Source: Antennarius striatus | Taxonomy: Eukaryota; Chordata; Actinopteri; Lophiiformes; Antennariidae | Assembly: GCF_040054535.1 (NCBI RefSeq) | Contig: NC_090787.1 | Coordinates: forward strand, 16,861,501 to 16,925,500 | DNA: 64,000 nt | Reading direction: 5' to 3' | Shown: in pieces, positions 13,317 through 32,100 of the stretch | Position numbering within the stretch: position 1 is the first letter of the stretch | Layout of the letters: every line of letters starts with the position of its first letter | Made by a program: the position numbers and the translations under genes | Notes under the pieces: generated by a model | What the model was told of the DNA's origin: nothing | What the model saw: only the letters and a program-made list of their open reading frames with translations | The model's database searches: none

Positions 13317-13612
13317 CGATACCAACTGGTAAAACAGCCGCGACGATTTCTAAACACTCAAAACTAAGACGTCAACCACGTCTCCTACAGTAAGCTTCTA
13401 CATACACACTATGTTTAATAGTGTATTATATTATCCCAAAAATTGTCAGTGTTCACACAACTTTTATTTCTGCAGATGTTTAAAACTCGTGGTTTTGTTG
13501 ACACCCCTGCCCCTGGAGCCCCGCCGTAAGCCCGTCCGGCCGGCCGGACCTCTGACAGGAGAGCCTAAGTCCTCTTCCGGGTTGGACACAGTCGCTGTGT
13601 CGCGCCGGGAGG

Positions 13613-19247
<5,635 letters not shown>

Positions 19248-20153
19248 CGCCAACGCTGCACTTAAAGTTGAAAAAAAAAAAAAAACTCAATGCGAGTCCA
19301 CCACACGGAGAAGTGCTCTTTTTTGAAGAACAGCAGACTCGTTGTGGGGAAGATGTTTCCTGCGCCAATGCCTCTGACGAATGTGTGCGGATGCGGCGCA
19401 GGGTCAGAATGGTTCGTCACCACCAGCACTGCAGTCTTTCTCTCAGGAAGATCATCTGAAACTCAGGCGCGGAGGACGTGAAGTCTTGGTGGAGACGTGT
19501 CATCAGCTTCACTCCGATCTAACGCTTGATCACTAAAGAAAACAGGCCACTTGGGGTTCCTACTACTACAGTTTTAATTACAAACAGTACACTTTGATTT
19601 TTTTAGGTCATATTCAAACCACTACACTACTGCAAGGCAAAATAATATCTGCTGACTCACCTGAATCAAGACAAGGGTGATCCTACGTTCATCATTCCAG
19701 GCCTCATTCCAAGCCTCTGGGCCGAACCTTTAGTTGCTGTGGGCATGTTGGGCTTCCTGCCCATCACACGGTTACAGAAATGGTCAAAAGTGACATAAAT
19801 TATTTACCTCAATGCCAGTGGTTCCCACGGTGGAATGAGTTTACCCTGGTTGACTTTTTGTAGCTACAGATTTGTGATGTGTGATGGTTACACGTGTGGA
19901 AAAAATGTGAAAGAACCAACAGAAAGGTGTGAACATCCACCTCTACGGCTTTGTTAGGTGTAATTATTAGAACGTATTGTGTGTTTTTCCACAATAGTGA
20001 TTCAACTATTTATCTTAGGACCTTTTTTAAAGGGTTGTTTTTTTAAATCTTGTTTTCAGCACCACTGTTGTTAAAAATCCAAATGGAGGAAATTTGTGTC
20101 AAGTTTGTTTTAAAGTCAGAAAATCTATGAATTGTTTCGGATTCATGCCAGAA

Positions 20154-20159
20154 AATAAA
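20154..20159 (+). terminator. mfsd9 poly(A) signal AATAAA
   Basis: Canonical AATAAA about 900 bp after the mfsd9 stop, followed by a GT-rich stretch ('ttttgtatgagtctgg') typical of a downstream element. Confidence 0.6.
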
Positions 20160-20610
20160 CATTTTGTATGAGTCTGGAGCTTTGAGTCATGTATGAAACA
20201 CTGACAGTCTGGATGTTGCATCCGTTCTGCACACATCTCAGGATGGACGGTGAAACTCAGAATGTGTTATTTTAAATCTCACTTGTGTCCTACCGTGACC
20301 TCACTGACCATCATATCCAGGCAATGTTAGCATACCAGTAGTGTTCTATCCAAGTAATTCAAAGGTAGCTTCATGTCAGGTGGGGTGGCACCTAAAAAGG
20401 TCAAAGAACTGGAGTTTACTTTGTGATGTAATAGAACAAATTCATGTGCTTTTCAAACCTGGCCGTAGTCTACATGTGAGAAATTGAGAAATCTTTTAGG
20501 CCTCCCCCACTTCCTTTATCTCCTCCTCTAGTGACGGTGTTTCCAACAGCTTATGTAAACCTGCATTGTGTCCGTGGTGTCATGACTGCCTGATAAGAAC
20601 AACATATAAA

Positions 20611-20616
20611 TTTATT
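20611..20616 (-). terminator. slc9a2 poly(A) signal AATAAA (minus strand)
   Basis: TTTATT on the plus strand, AATAAA on the minus strand, about 500 bp beyond the slc9a2 stop. It is the first canonical hexamer I see there. Confidence 0.45.
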
Positions 20617-21115
20617 ACAAAACATGAAAATGAAGTTGGTCCAGATTAGAGTTCCATCAGCTCAGCAGTCATTCAGTACGTTTGTACCGCAACCGCAGCA
20701 GTTGATACTGTCACGATATTGTCAGTCATAATACACACATGAGGCAAAACAATAAAAAATTTAAAAAAAGATCACATTACACAAAATGAAGTAAGAGTCA
20801 CTGAAAATAAAAGTTTAAATTACATTTTCTAAAAATCCTAAGGGATCAGGGTAAAATGACGCTAAGGTCTGACGTGACAACAAATCGGTCATCGTCTACG
20901 GTCCTTAAGTCGCTTCACTTTTCTTCACTTCTGTTGCGGCTCTGACTCGGTCCATCCTGGCTCATTTTAAGGTGTGTTTCACCTCTCATATGACAAAAAA
21001 AAAAAAAGTTCCTCAGTGTTCATTTCCTGGTTCCCTTCCGTGGTCTGAAAACAGTTTCATGTGATCAGTCTGGCGGTGGCAGTCCAGCTGCTCTCCAAAA
21101 GGCCCAGGGACGCTC

Positions 21116-24100
21116 TCACTTCCACTTCGGGTTCCACTTTGGTCGTCTGAGGAGAGGGTTTTGTGCCGAGGGGCTTCTGGGCTCAGCAGCCCAGGCTGGA
21201 GGTGGCGCTGAAGGCTGCTGCTCCTCTTCATCTTCTGCTTCAGGATTTCCCTCCCTTACGTCGCGACCTGAGCTCCTGTTGTTAACGGGGGGGTGGGGAT
21301 GGCGTCGAGGAGCTGGGACACGGGAGTCACTGGAGGAGGACGTTACTCGGGACAGACCGGGTCCCGCCCGGCCGCTGGCTTCATCTGCACGTTCATTCAG
21401 CGTATCCACGGAGGACACCTCCTTCAAGGTGTCCAACCTGTGGAGGGGCATCATGGCTCTGGAGGACGAGCGTTGAGGCTGCTGGAATCGAGAGCGTCTG
21501 GAAGGGTAGGCCACCTCTGACATGGTTTCCTGTTCATCTGGGATGGAAAATAAGGATGAAATAATCTTGATTCTCTGCCACAGAGAGTAAAACAGTTACT
21601 GAAGTGAAAACGACTGAGGGACGCCATGTCCATGTGGCTGGAGCCACGAGCACAAAGATCCCATCCTTAGTCAGGGATTATGGGAAAACAAAAGGCTGTT
21701 ACGTATTAAACAATGTACATGCATGGAATACTTACAAATCAGTGAATATTGATTAAAACAAATATTTTTTAGAGTCAAACCAGACACACCAGAGCAGTAT
21801 TATCTATTTTCAGCTGTCTTTAGACCGGTTTAGACTTGATTCACTATACTAGTCCCGCAGGTCGCCGGTCTAAATGCATTAGAATTAAGTCACGCTTAAA
21901 GACATGAGACAGAGCTGCTCCAATCACACGCGGTCTGAGTCATGGATGTCTAATGGAAGGTAACAGACATGTCAGATAAGTACAAAGCATTACATCTCCT
22001 AAAGACACTTCTGTTACATAGGAGATGTGTGAATGAAGGTTTGTGTCACCATGAGCAGAACGAGGCAAAGTTATTGACTTGTAACCAAATGGATGAACTA
22101 AAAACTACAGTTCCCATTCAGCAAAAACACACATTTACATCTAAATAAAGATGGTAAAAATAATACGAAGTACTGTAGTTGTGTTGAGAGCTGCTTCAGA
22201 AACCAACCCTCTCCCAGAAGGAGCTCAACTCTACTTGTATCCATAGCAACAGCTGCTCGTTCCGTGTGAGATTTTTGAAGAGAAACTATTTATTTTCACT
22301 AACAGGTCCCTTGTGTTCGTCATATTTGCTCTATGCAACGCAAAGATGTTCTGCTGATTTGTACTAAATGCAAAGTTAAATCGAGATTGGTGAGAACATT
22401 TTCCTGGTATAAACTAGAGCATTCAACATGAATGTCTGTCCTGAGTTATTCCATAATGGAGCGAAAGTGTTCAACTTTTACACCACCTGTGAAGCTCTGC
22501 CTCCCAGGAGGAAACCTTGAGTCCAGACTTTTCCCAGCAGGCAGAGAGAAGTACTTGTGAGATTTGGGTACCGCCTGTGAAAAACATGGGAACGACAAGA
22601 ATAAGATGAAGCTCAGGTTTCACTCTTTCTTTTTATCAGATTCCTGTTTCCTGCTCACCGATGTCTGAAAGCTGCCAGGTCGGAGGCTTCGACGAATGCT
22701 GGCGTGGCGCCTGATCAGTATCTCTTTGGTGTGTTTGTCGTTGGGAAGGGCGTGTTTACTCGTGAACGCCACCGTCTGGATAAGTAAAAAGCATCACAAC
22801 AGACATCAGACCACCAGTGGACACTCATGGATCACTCCATGATAGGGTCACCCAATAGGTGGCAACACTGCTTCACAGTCTGTCAGTAATAAGCACATGC
22901 TCCCTGTTTGTCTACACATCACATGTGTGGTCAGTTTATAAGGCTGATGTCATAACACTAATGGAAAAGTACTGCCGGCTGTGTAAAGCAGCGTTTCAGT
23001 GCTTGGAGTAATCACACAGAGGTGTACCTGAAGGCACCACAGAAACATCTTCCTTCAGTGATTATCAACAAATATATCTAAGAAGTGAAAGACGGAGGAC
23101 TTTCACTTTTTATAAACTCTGCAGAGAACCATGAAACTTCATGTAGAAGTTAAATGTAGAGGAGTGTCATCCCTGATCCATCTTGGACAAGCAAGATTTA
23201 AATACAACAATGAACAGCAGCAGAATGCAAATGTAGTCAGAAGGCAGACTTCCTTTCTCTTCATCGTCGCATCGAGAAACACATTCTGTCATTTCTGAGA
23301 CGCTGAGAGACAGAAGGAAAAGAAACATCCAAACATTTCTGCCACACATTTCTGCTTTATTCTCCCATCTGGTACTTTTTTGAAATATTGGTGAATTGTA
23401 TTGCTTTAATATTAACAGTTGTATTATTATATTACATTATATTATATTATACTGTATTACATTATTGTATTCATTCATTCATTTTCATGTACCGCCGCTG
23501 TATCTGCCGTAGCGGGTCACGGGGAACTGGATCCTATCCCAGCTATTATATTATATTAATATTTGAATTAAACTATACAACACCTTCAGGAGAAATATCT
23601 GCTAGTAACTGTTAGCTGCTTAAATTTTTGATGCGTACATCTAATTCTTGTTTTATTATTGATCTTTTTGCCAGTTATATCATATTGATAATTATCACAA
23701 TGATTAGCTGACTTGTTAACTGGAAACACTTTTGAACTAATTATTAACGCTGTTCCTAAATTCCCGGAGCCCAAGACAAATAATTGTCTTATTTTTTCCA
23801 CCAACAGTTAAAACCCAAGACTCATTTACTATTATAGCTGATGATGAAGAGCAAGAACTCCTCACAACTGAAATGATGAAAGAATTGATCCATGATCAGA
23901 CTATCTGGCAACCAATTAACTACTAAGAAACAACCAAATCGATTGATCAACTTATTGTTGCAGCCACATCTTTCACAAGCTTGGTATTTTATGAGATGAT
24001 CAAAAATGTTTTTTAATGTGAAATTATAACACCAGATGTATGGAGAGAAAAACTGGGTGGTAAAGAAGTAGTAGTACTAGTAATGATGCTACTAGTAGTA

Positions 24101-27100
24101 GTGTGTAGGATTATCTGCTCTCACCCGCTGCCTGATCTTGTACATGTTCTTTGACAGGATGTCATGCATGTTCCTCAGGTCTGAAGCCATGAACTTCTTC
24201 TTTGGTTTAGCGGAACTCTTCTTTTCCTCACTGGAACACAGAACAAACAGACATTAAGAGAGACCATGTCCACACGTTTGACTGGAACAGACAATAAAGA
24301 GGCGGCGTCATCGTTTTCGTACTAGAGGGAGACGATGGACGGAGCGGCGCTGATGTCTCCAGACACCGTGTCCAGGATCTCCATGGCGTTCTGAAGCTCC
24401 AGCTTCTTATACAGAGCCACGATACTGGACTCGGCCCGATTGTCTCGAATCAGGATCTTCCGAAGGACTCGATTGTTGAACTTCATGAATCTTGAATAGA
24501 GAGAGAAAAAAAAAGTAAAATTGATTGGTTTGTGTGAAACTGATTCCTCATTGGAAATACAGAAAATATTAGGATACACACAAATCAAACAACATTTACA
24601 GTCTGTGTCTACATTTTTCATTCCTCTGAAAAGATTAGAACCAACAACCTCTCGGTGATAAAAGATCAGGGCGGTCAGAGCTGCAGGTTATTAACGGCTT
24701 GAACAATAATGGAGCTCTGAGGAAGAAGAATAAATTTTATCAGGCCTCGCCAAACAAACCCTGACTGATTTCTTTACATCAGATTTGTGGAAAAAAATAC
24801 AAAAAAAATTGTATTTGGTAAAAAAAAACAACCCACATAACAGGTGACAACAGTAAGAATTACAGACCTTTTTATACACTGACAATTAAAAAGTAACTCG
24901 ACTGGCTTTAATTCTCACATTTTATTTGATCATGGGGTCATTTTTTAAGCATCTCCACCTACGTTGTTTATTTATTTGTTTTTTGGCAGGATTCTGTACA
25001 AACTCCAGTGGATTTCTGTGAATCCCGTGGGCAGATAGGTCGCTTAAATCTGATTTAAATTAAATCTAAAACTGATTTTTATTTCTTCTCTTCTTCTAGA
25101 CATTGCAGTTGTGACGTTTGACATTTTCCTAAATTACACAAAAGCTGCCAGGACCAATTTCCACTAACTTGGTGGAGGTGTGTGTGGTGTTTCAGGTGAG
25201 TCAAACACACACTGTTTGTCCTGGGTGGGGCTGTGCAATCTGCAGACATTCTGCTTTTCTTTCACTTTAATCAGTTTCAGGTTTCTTCAGTTCTGAGTGT
25301 CTGGTGGGGGAATTCCACGTAATTAAACTAACGCAAATAGTCGAGGTCCTTATATCACAGCTCCTATAGTTTTCTGGAACACTCCCACTAGGTTCAATAG
25401 TGAAACTCCCCACCAGCCGGTAAGAACCAAAGAAGCCTCTTGACTGAGAGGAGAAACGTCTTCAAGCTTTTCTCCACAAGTGAAGCTGACTTTAGAGATT
25501 GACGCATCATTATTTCATGACGCATCGAGTTTTGCATGCGTTCATGTAAAGTGTAGATGAGATGGTCAAGTGTGTAAAAGTTACTCATCCATAGTCTATT
25601 TATTTCTTTTTGTTTTCTATCGCTGAACTCTTTGTCTTCTGACACACATCCACTAACAGACACTTCATTTCCATCCTGCAGCTTCCTCTACTTATTACTG
25701 GCTTTATTCTCATCTTCAGCAATGAAACATATGATCAGTGGAATAAAGAAGATGCTACTGCTCTGCTACTTGCACGCTTAGGATCACTGATGTGCTAAAA
25801 ACATGAAAACCCACGTGGTCACCGTTCCGCTATGAGTCCAGCGTAAATGGTTCTCCTTCCCCTAATGAGTTGTGTTGACAGCTTGTTTTTTACGTGTCCA
25901 ATCAAACTCAAGATCTGCATTGTGAGACCTGAGGAACCGGTCTCATCAGACAAACAGAGTAAGTCAACAAGGAGGAAGTATCAGTGGAAACCGACAGCAG
26001 TGACGGGATAGAAGGCAAAGACTAAAGGCACCGTTTGTGTACATGTGTACAATACGTTAGCTTCAAAACCTTCTCTACTTGTTTATCACACCTGAAGACA
26101 GTAAATATGTTTTCAGTTCATGACATTACAAGTTTTGCATGGGATCATTTCACAGCCCACTCATGAACTGTCATACCATGTTAGATTGAAATTGTTTACG
26201 ATGTTTGAAATATATAATAAAACCTGTACATGAAGCGTGATGCTGCTGCTATAAAACCATTTATTCTTCTCATAAAATATAACGCATACAGCAGGGACAT
26301 ACAGTTAGTGACAAGTGTTACTCATGGAGTAAACACTGACTGACTCGATAACACAATAATAATACATCGCTGGACCTATGACATTGTAGGTTTAGAGCGA
26401 CAGTAAAATATATTCAAACGAAATCATTTTTTCAGTTTTGAATAGGTGGAAATTTTCTACTGAAAATAACTTTCATTACTGTTTTTTGTTATTTCAAATT
26501 TTTAAGTGATAGAAAATGAGCAAGGTTAATAGCTGAGGCAGTGGAGTGACATTTGCATCAGGTACTTTAGTACAAAGCCAAAGTGAGTAACTTTCAGGCA
26601 TTTACTGTACACTCACAGATTAACACACAGGGCAAAGAGGAAGATGTTGATGGCGGAAGTTAAATCTAATTGTCACTTAACATTCCCACACAAAGCCAGA
26701 GTGAACAACAGCATTGTTCACGCAAAACACAAAGAGGCAACCCGAGAGCACAGGAACTAAAACTCTGCGTCTCTCTTTCACTAATGGTGAGAAACTCCAG
26801 AGCAATGAGTGTTTTAAGCCAGTGCTGCACATTTTGCGGGTTACTCATCAATGGTCCAGCGTTAAAACGACAGATTTGTGCTGACAGACACCAGAGAGGA
26901 ATCACTTACTTGTCCTTCCAGTAGAAGTGGCTCCACTGTCCACACAGGTCCTCGATGCCGGCGATGGTGTGTTCCATGAGCTGATGGCAAACAGAGGCAT
27001 GTTAGTGTGTGTGCAGAGGCCTTCTGGTATTTATTACATCCCCCATCTGACGCACCCTGCAATGGATCTCAGCATTAATGGTGTCCAGATTGCGGTTGGT

Positions 27101-28477
27101 TCTGCGGACGTTGATGTATTCGATCAGAGGACGAATACTAATGCCCTGTGAGGAAGATGAAAAAGAAGGAGAGAAACCCGGAAAACAAGACATTTTAACA
27201 AACCTTTCAAACGTTCACACGTTATTTATATGTATGCGTGTATATACATACGTGTACTACAGTTCTTACCTGAAGAAACACAGTGAAGAGGATGATAGCA
27301 ATAGTGGCAGTGACGAAGAGTTGTTTGCGGCCAATGTTATCAGGAAGTGTGAAGGCCAAGGCGAATGAAATTGCCCCTCGCAGGCCACCGTAGGCCAGAC
27401 CAAACTGATCTTTCGCGTTGAACGGGATGGTGCGGAAAGGGTTAATGATCTGAGTCAGCACCAGGACGCCTGAGAAGGTAGAAAAATGACAAAGTCATCA
27501 TTATATATAAACTGGACATCAAATTGATCCTTTGGTTTATAGTTCGTGTCACGCTCTTGAACAGCTGTAAAACAAGTTTTACAACAGACAACACACCGAT
27601 AGCCCGCAGCGCTGTTTTTCTGTGCTTCGGTGTTTCAAAGCCTGGAGCCGTTTCCACCTCCGACCACACCCTAAATAAAGAGCAGGAAGCATGCTCTCTC
27701 TCTCTCTTTCACCTGAAACCTGTAGCCACACCCAGCGGTGACATCACGGCGTCCTGGAGGACGCAAAGAACATCACTGCTGCGAGGTGAAAAGTTCAGCC
27801 GCGACAGAGACGATCTCAAGACAGTCGATTCGCTGCTTAAAGTCTATTTTTCATATTTAAGCATGTTCAGCATACAGCAAAAGAAAGGACTTTTCTTATA
27901 GATAAATAAAAGTTCAGTGATACAAAACGCTTCCAAAGCTAAACACTTTTTGTTTGTTTTTTCATAAAAGATTTGGGAAGTCGATTTATTTATTTTACAA
28001 TCTTGCTCTCTGCGTCTTTGTTGGTGACATTTTGCTGTTAATGTTGGAATGTCGCAGCTACACGGCTGTTGGAGGAACGACGTGCTCCTGATCGAGGGAT
28101 GTGACTCACGCCACTCGTGTGCTTGTGAGGTGATGTGTGTGAGGTGATGTGTGTGAGGTTACGTGTGTGAGGTGATGTGTGTGAGATAATGTGCACTTTA
28201 AAATGTGGACCCATTCATGAAAGGACAGAGGACGTCTCCTTACCCAGACCTCTCCACACGAAGGCAAAAAGCAGCGTGAACATGATGTAGCCCCAGTTCC
28301 ACTCGTGTTCGGTTGTCAGGGTGACGACTCCCAGGAAAAAGAAGATGAGTGTCTCTGAGATGGAGCCCACCATCTTCACCACGTGGCGGATGGTCGTGCA
28401 AGAACGCTGGGAAACATTTTCCTCCACGTAGTATTTCATGGTCAGGGCACAGGTCACGATGCTGCAGAGAAACAAAA

Positions 28478-28528
<51 letters not shown>

Positions 28529-29289
28529 CTGCACTGTTCACCAATTCTAAAATTTGAGCCTGGAGACGTGTTAAAATCTAACTCACGCCATGATGGAGGA
28601 GATGGCGAAGAGCTCCGCCACCAGATAGGCCAGGTAGCTGTACATGAAGATGAAGAGCGGCTCGATTTCACGCACCCTGGAGGTGAACCTGGTGGTGAAA
28701 GCCGCCACGAAGCCGAACAGGAGGCCGAAGCCCATCCCCCCTAACCCCACCACGAAGAACCTGGCCACCCCCAGGAAAACATCCACCGGCTCCACGACCG
28801 GCATCTCTGCCACGAAGTTAAACATGTTGTACAACACCTGAAAACACACACACACACACACATACACATGTTGGTTGTCTGCAGCTTTGCATGCATGCAA
28901 AGACTCAAACTTTATCCTGTGGGGGGTCATGGGTCGAGCGGGGGCTGTAGCCTCTAATGACACACATGCAAATAATGGCGATTCATTGAAATATTTACTC
29001 AGCGCTGTTTGCAGTGTGATAATTTCACGCCACCAAGAACACGGACTGACTCACAGAAAAACGAGCATTTAGCAGAACGAGCAGCTACAGAATAAAACAA
29101 TCGACAGGTTTGGGAGGAAGTGGCAGGTTTGTAAATAAGTCTTATCAAAGTAATATACCACAGATAGAACATATGTAATGTTCGCTTACTGAACAAGGAC
29201 AATCGCTGCGATATTAAACTCAGATCGATGGAAGGTTTACATGTTTACAGGTTCACTGATATGAAAAGTCAAGTTTCCAAGCAGTTTTA

Positions 29290-29321
<32 letters not shown>

Positions 29322-30007
29322 AACACGGCTCATTCAGACAATCCAGCTGGTAACATTTTTTGTTTGGTCTGTGTCAATACATCCCATGAATAGACCAAAA
29401 ACAGTCTCGCAATACTGAGAGAATTCACGGCCCGTCTCTGCCAACAACTCAAAAATATTTTATTAAGGTTAAATAAGGTAACATTCACATGCTTTGCAGT
29501 GGTTGTTGGTTCTACTCCTTTCAAAGTATTTGAATCAACATGAGCAAAAACAGAAACTGAAAGCTTATCAAACAAAGGTGTTCTTAAACCACTGACAGAT
29601 AAACAGGAAATAGTCAATTCTCGACATTTACTGAAAGCAGATCTGTGTGCAAAATAAAAGCAGAACTAATTCTTCCGTTTTAAATTTGAATTGTGAGGCC
29701 ATCCCGGCGTTGGAGCGACTGCAGCGCCCGTAGGAAGTGATCGCGCAAACACTTTGGATTTGATGGCTGCAATTCTGCTACAAGTGGCTCTCTGAACAGA
29801 CCACGCCAAAGCCTTCCTGCTCTCCTGAGTCAATGTTTGTCTTCACTTTTCAGCTCTGCTACTGTGTTCTAAACAAAAGGCTCACCACATCAGTGGTCAA
29901 AGCAGATTAATGTAGCGGGGTGGGGACGAGTGTTAGAGCACAATAGGAGCAGGGAGAATGAGGAAATTTGAGCATGAGATCACTTCAAACCAAACCTTGA
30001 GATGATG

Positions 30008-30055
<48 letters not shown>

Positions 30056-31779
30056 GCGTGTGTGTTCCCTTGTCCTCCCATATGGCCAAATGTAATGGTA
30101 ATCTCAGAAACTGGTTTGGCAGCATCTGAGCAAACACTCTCCCATGTCATCCAGACTCAGGCCTGCGGACGCGTTTGGCTTTATGTCAAACTACATTCCT
30201 TCACTTCCATTTTATATATCTTTACTTTATCTTTACTTCCATTCAAATCATCTCATCGACAGTCTTTCCAGTTAACGGACATTATTACCCTCCCCTTACC
30301 TTATATGTTCTCAAACATGAAACCGACCTAGATAAGAGATCGAACAAGTATTACAGTTTCTGGAGAAACCCGAGCTGGGCTTACATGGAGAATAAAAAAA
30401 CAGCTTCAAATAATAGAATAGTTCAAATTAAAAGCCCCAAACGCAGCCTTAGATGATAGGTGGAGTCAGGATTGTCGCTACAATAATCTTTTTTCTAGGG
30501 GAAGCAAAATACTGCCTTTGAGGTTTTTGGATTATAGCCACATTTGATGCAGTAATTTAGTCTTATTAAGGTGTACTTAGTCAATGAAATACAACTTTTT
30601 ATTCAGCATGATGTAGGTTAAAAACAGTGTGTAGAGGTAACTTGTTCACAGCTCAGTGTTTTCATAACAAGCAGTAGCCCACAGCTAACCGATGCGGGCC
30701 AACATGCTGCAGCACGCCTCTTCTGCTTTTAACACAGAATCCAATCCAAAAAGCATCCTTAGAGACCACTGACCGGCACAAACCTGAACGCACTTCCTCA
30801 ACCCCCGTGTCAGCCCACTCACCACAGTGACGGCGTCATTGAAGAGACATTCCCCAAACACCACGATGTAGAGCTGCTCATTGACCGACACGTCTTCAAA
30901 CACGCTGAGCACGGCCACGGGGTCCACGGCCGAGATGATGGTGGCGAACAGGAGGTTCTCCTGCAGGTTGATGTCCTGCACCCCAAACGCCTCGATCTGA
31001 CATATGGCAAACAAAGACATGCCGATGCCAATGCTGTTCCACAGGGTCCCCACCACCGCAAACCACAACACCTGCAAGCACAAGGAGAAAGCGTCACATA
31101 AATGTATTCACATGAGGTCCAGCTGAAGCTCTCACGACCGGTTGTTGGTTCAGAAACGGACCGTGCCGATGTTCTCAAAGAACGGCCTGGTGGGCATGAA
31201 GTAGCCCGAGTCCAGGACGATGGGGGGCAGCATGTAGAGGAAGAAGACGTTGCTGGTGAGCACGGCAGGGGGTTCCTCGTGGACGGAGTGCATGATGGCA
31301 CCCACAATTAACCCAATGCTGATCAGGAGGCAGGACTCCGGCACCCAGAAGGTGATCTTGTGGTAGACATGGAAACCTGAGGAAAGCAGAGCGACTTGAA
31401 GTTGAGAATCAACTCTGATGATGGAAAATAAGAGTTACCTGAATAGTTTACCTGAAGCTTTCTATGAAACTGTCAAAACTACTACGTCAGAGTCAGGATA
31501 ACTTGGTTGCTTACCAATTTTTGCAAATGATGCAAGCAGCACCCAGAGGGTGATCTCAAACGGTATCTGTATTCTTGTGTAATCCATTGTAAAGACAGGC
31601 AAATTAGCCTTTCCTGCGTCTGGAAAAGCTTGGGGGACATTGTCGGGCACAATGGGAGGCAAAATAGTAACGGCGGCGTCAGGTTTGGATGGAATTTCCC
31701 CTTTGGAGACAAATAGAAGACTTAAAAATAAAAACACAACGAGTAAAACAGCTGCTGGTCTGGCGCTGCGTAAATCCAT
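21116..31779 (-). CDS. slc9a2: Na+/H+ exchanger 2-like (NHE2/NHE4 group)
   Basis: Thirteen exons: 31779-31515, 31376-31162, 31071-30823, 28837-28587, 28461-28244, 27469-27270, 27145-27056, 26980-26910, 24490-24323, 24230-24125, 22775-22659, 22574-22487, 21537-21116. All join in phase to 819 residues (human NHE2: 812). A signal-peptide-like N-terminus precedes [25 protein letters not shown]. The exchanger domain keeps [31 protein letters not shown] and the transport motif, here [11 protein letters not shown] with E234 and D239 at positions corresponding to essential NHE1 residues. The regulatory tail keeps [23 protein letters not shown] and [16 protein letters not shown], then a divergent Ser/Pro-rich end. 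It electroneutrally exchanges Na+ for H+ at epithelial membranes. Similarity does not cleanly separate NHE2 from NHE4; adjacency to mfsd9 favours slc9a2. The ATG has an A at -3 and G at +4. The exon 9 donor (GTACGA) is weak. Confidence 0.88.
23460..23545 (+). repeat. Fragment of a common fish interspersed repeat
   Basis: 'cattcattcattttcatgtaccgccgct ... cgggtcacggggaactggatcctatcccagct' (shortened) matches the recalled 3' portion of a widespread teleost repeat whose consensus reads 'ccgcttatcc..gggtcgcgggg..ctggagcctatcccagct'. It lies in slc9a2 intron 10. Confidence 0.5.
28125..28194 (+). repeat. 14-bp minisatellite, five copies, slc9a2 intron 5
   Basis: Unit GTGAGGTGATGTGT repeats five times in tandem; copies 3 and 5 carry substitutions. 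It lies about 50 bp beyond the donor of exon 5 on the transcribed strand. Confidence 0.85.
28482..28523 (+). repeat. (GT)n microsatellite in slc9a2 intron 4
   Basis: About 42 bp. On the coding strand it is (AC)n ending about 20 bp upstream of the exon 5 acceptor at 28461/28462. Confidence 0.95.
28847..28870 (+). repeat. (CA)n tract at the slc9a2 exon 4 acceptor
   Basis: On the coding strand this reads as a TG tract followed by TTTTCAG and exon 4 at 28837. The TG run replaces most of the usual polypyrimidine tract. Confidence 0.9.
29288..29326 (+). repeat. (CA)n microsatellite, interrupted
   Basis: Short interrupted CA run in slc9a2 intron 3. Confidence 0.85.
30009..30064 (+). repeat. (TG)n microsatellite in slc9a2 intron 3
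   Basis: About 55 bp of TG repeat ending in CG/TG variants. Confidence 0.95.
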
Positions 31780-32100
31780 TGTGTGTTTATCCGAATTCAC
31801 ATTGATGAGGATAAATGTCAGCAATTAAAAGGACAGAATCCGCTTCTCCTCCAGAGGTTGACACCTTCAATTCTCTGTCATCCTCTCGGTTTAATATCTT
31901 CTCTGAATGTCCAGGCGTGAGGATTCTAATCAACCTTACTGCTGGGATCACCGTTGCGCGTCCGGATGCGTCTCCTTCCCGCTGACACACAGCAGCACAC
32001 CTGTGATCTACCTGTGCGCGTCCCCAAGTTCCGATACAGGCTGGGCGCGGCCCCGAGCGCTCCTCTCATTGGGCGCCACCCGACGCAGGTAAAAAAAAAA
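31780..32100 (-). promoter_or_regulatory. slc9a2 promoter and 5' UTR region
   Basis: Sequence upstream of the slc9a2 start turns GC- and CpG-rich from about 31950 to 32095. On the minus strand CGCCCAATGAGAG (near 32062-32074) holds a CCAAT box. This is the likely proximal promoter, with up to about 250 bp of 5' UTR. Inferred from composition and position. Confidence 0.45.

Larger units (their letters stand above)
10953..13612. other. tmem182-mfsd9 divergent intergenic region
   Basis: This 2.66-kb spacer separates two divergent start codons and must hold both promoters. The left part (about 10953-11400) is moderately GC-rich and likely contains tmem182 5' UTR. The middle is AT-rich and unremarkable. 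A LINE-like 3' tail lies at about 13000-13262. The mfsd9 promoter and 5' UTR (13300-13612) become GC-rich, with a CRE and dense CpGs near 13500-13600. No further gene is supported. Confidence 0.7.
19248..21115. other. Convergent 3' UTRs of mfsd9 and slc9a2
   Basis: mfsd9 3' UTR probably runs from 19248 to about 20180 and begins with an A15 run near 19269. slc9a2 3' UTR probably runs on the minus strand from 21115 to about 20595. The 400 bp between them shows no feature. Confidence 0.6.

Noticed and set aside
28125-28194. Possible CRISPR-like direct repeats
   Set aside because: Units are contiguous without spacers and the genome is animal; this is a minisatellite.
31780-31824. Upstream extension of the slc9a2 reading frame by 15 codons
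   Set aside because: The extension begins with TTG, not ATG; the ATG at 31779 has good context and starts a signal-peptide-like segment.
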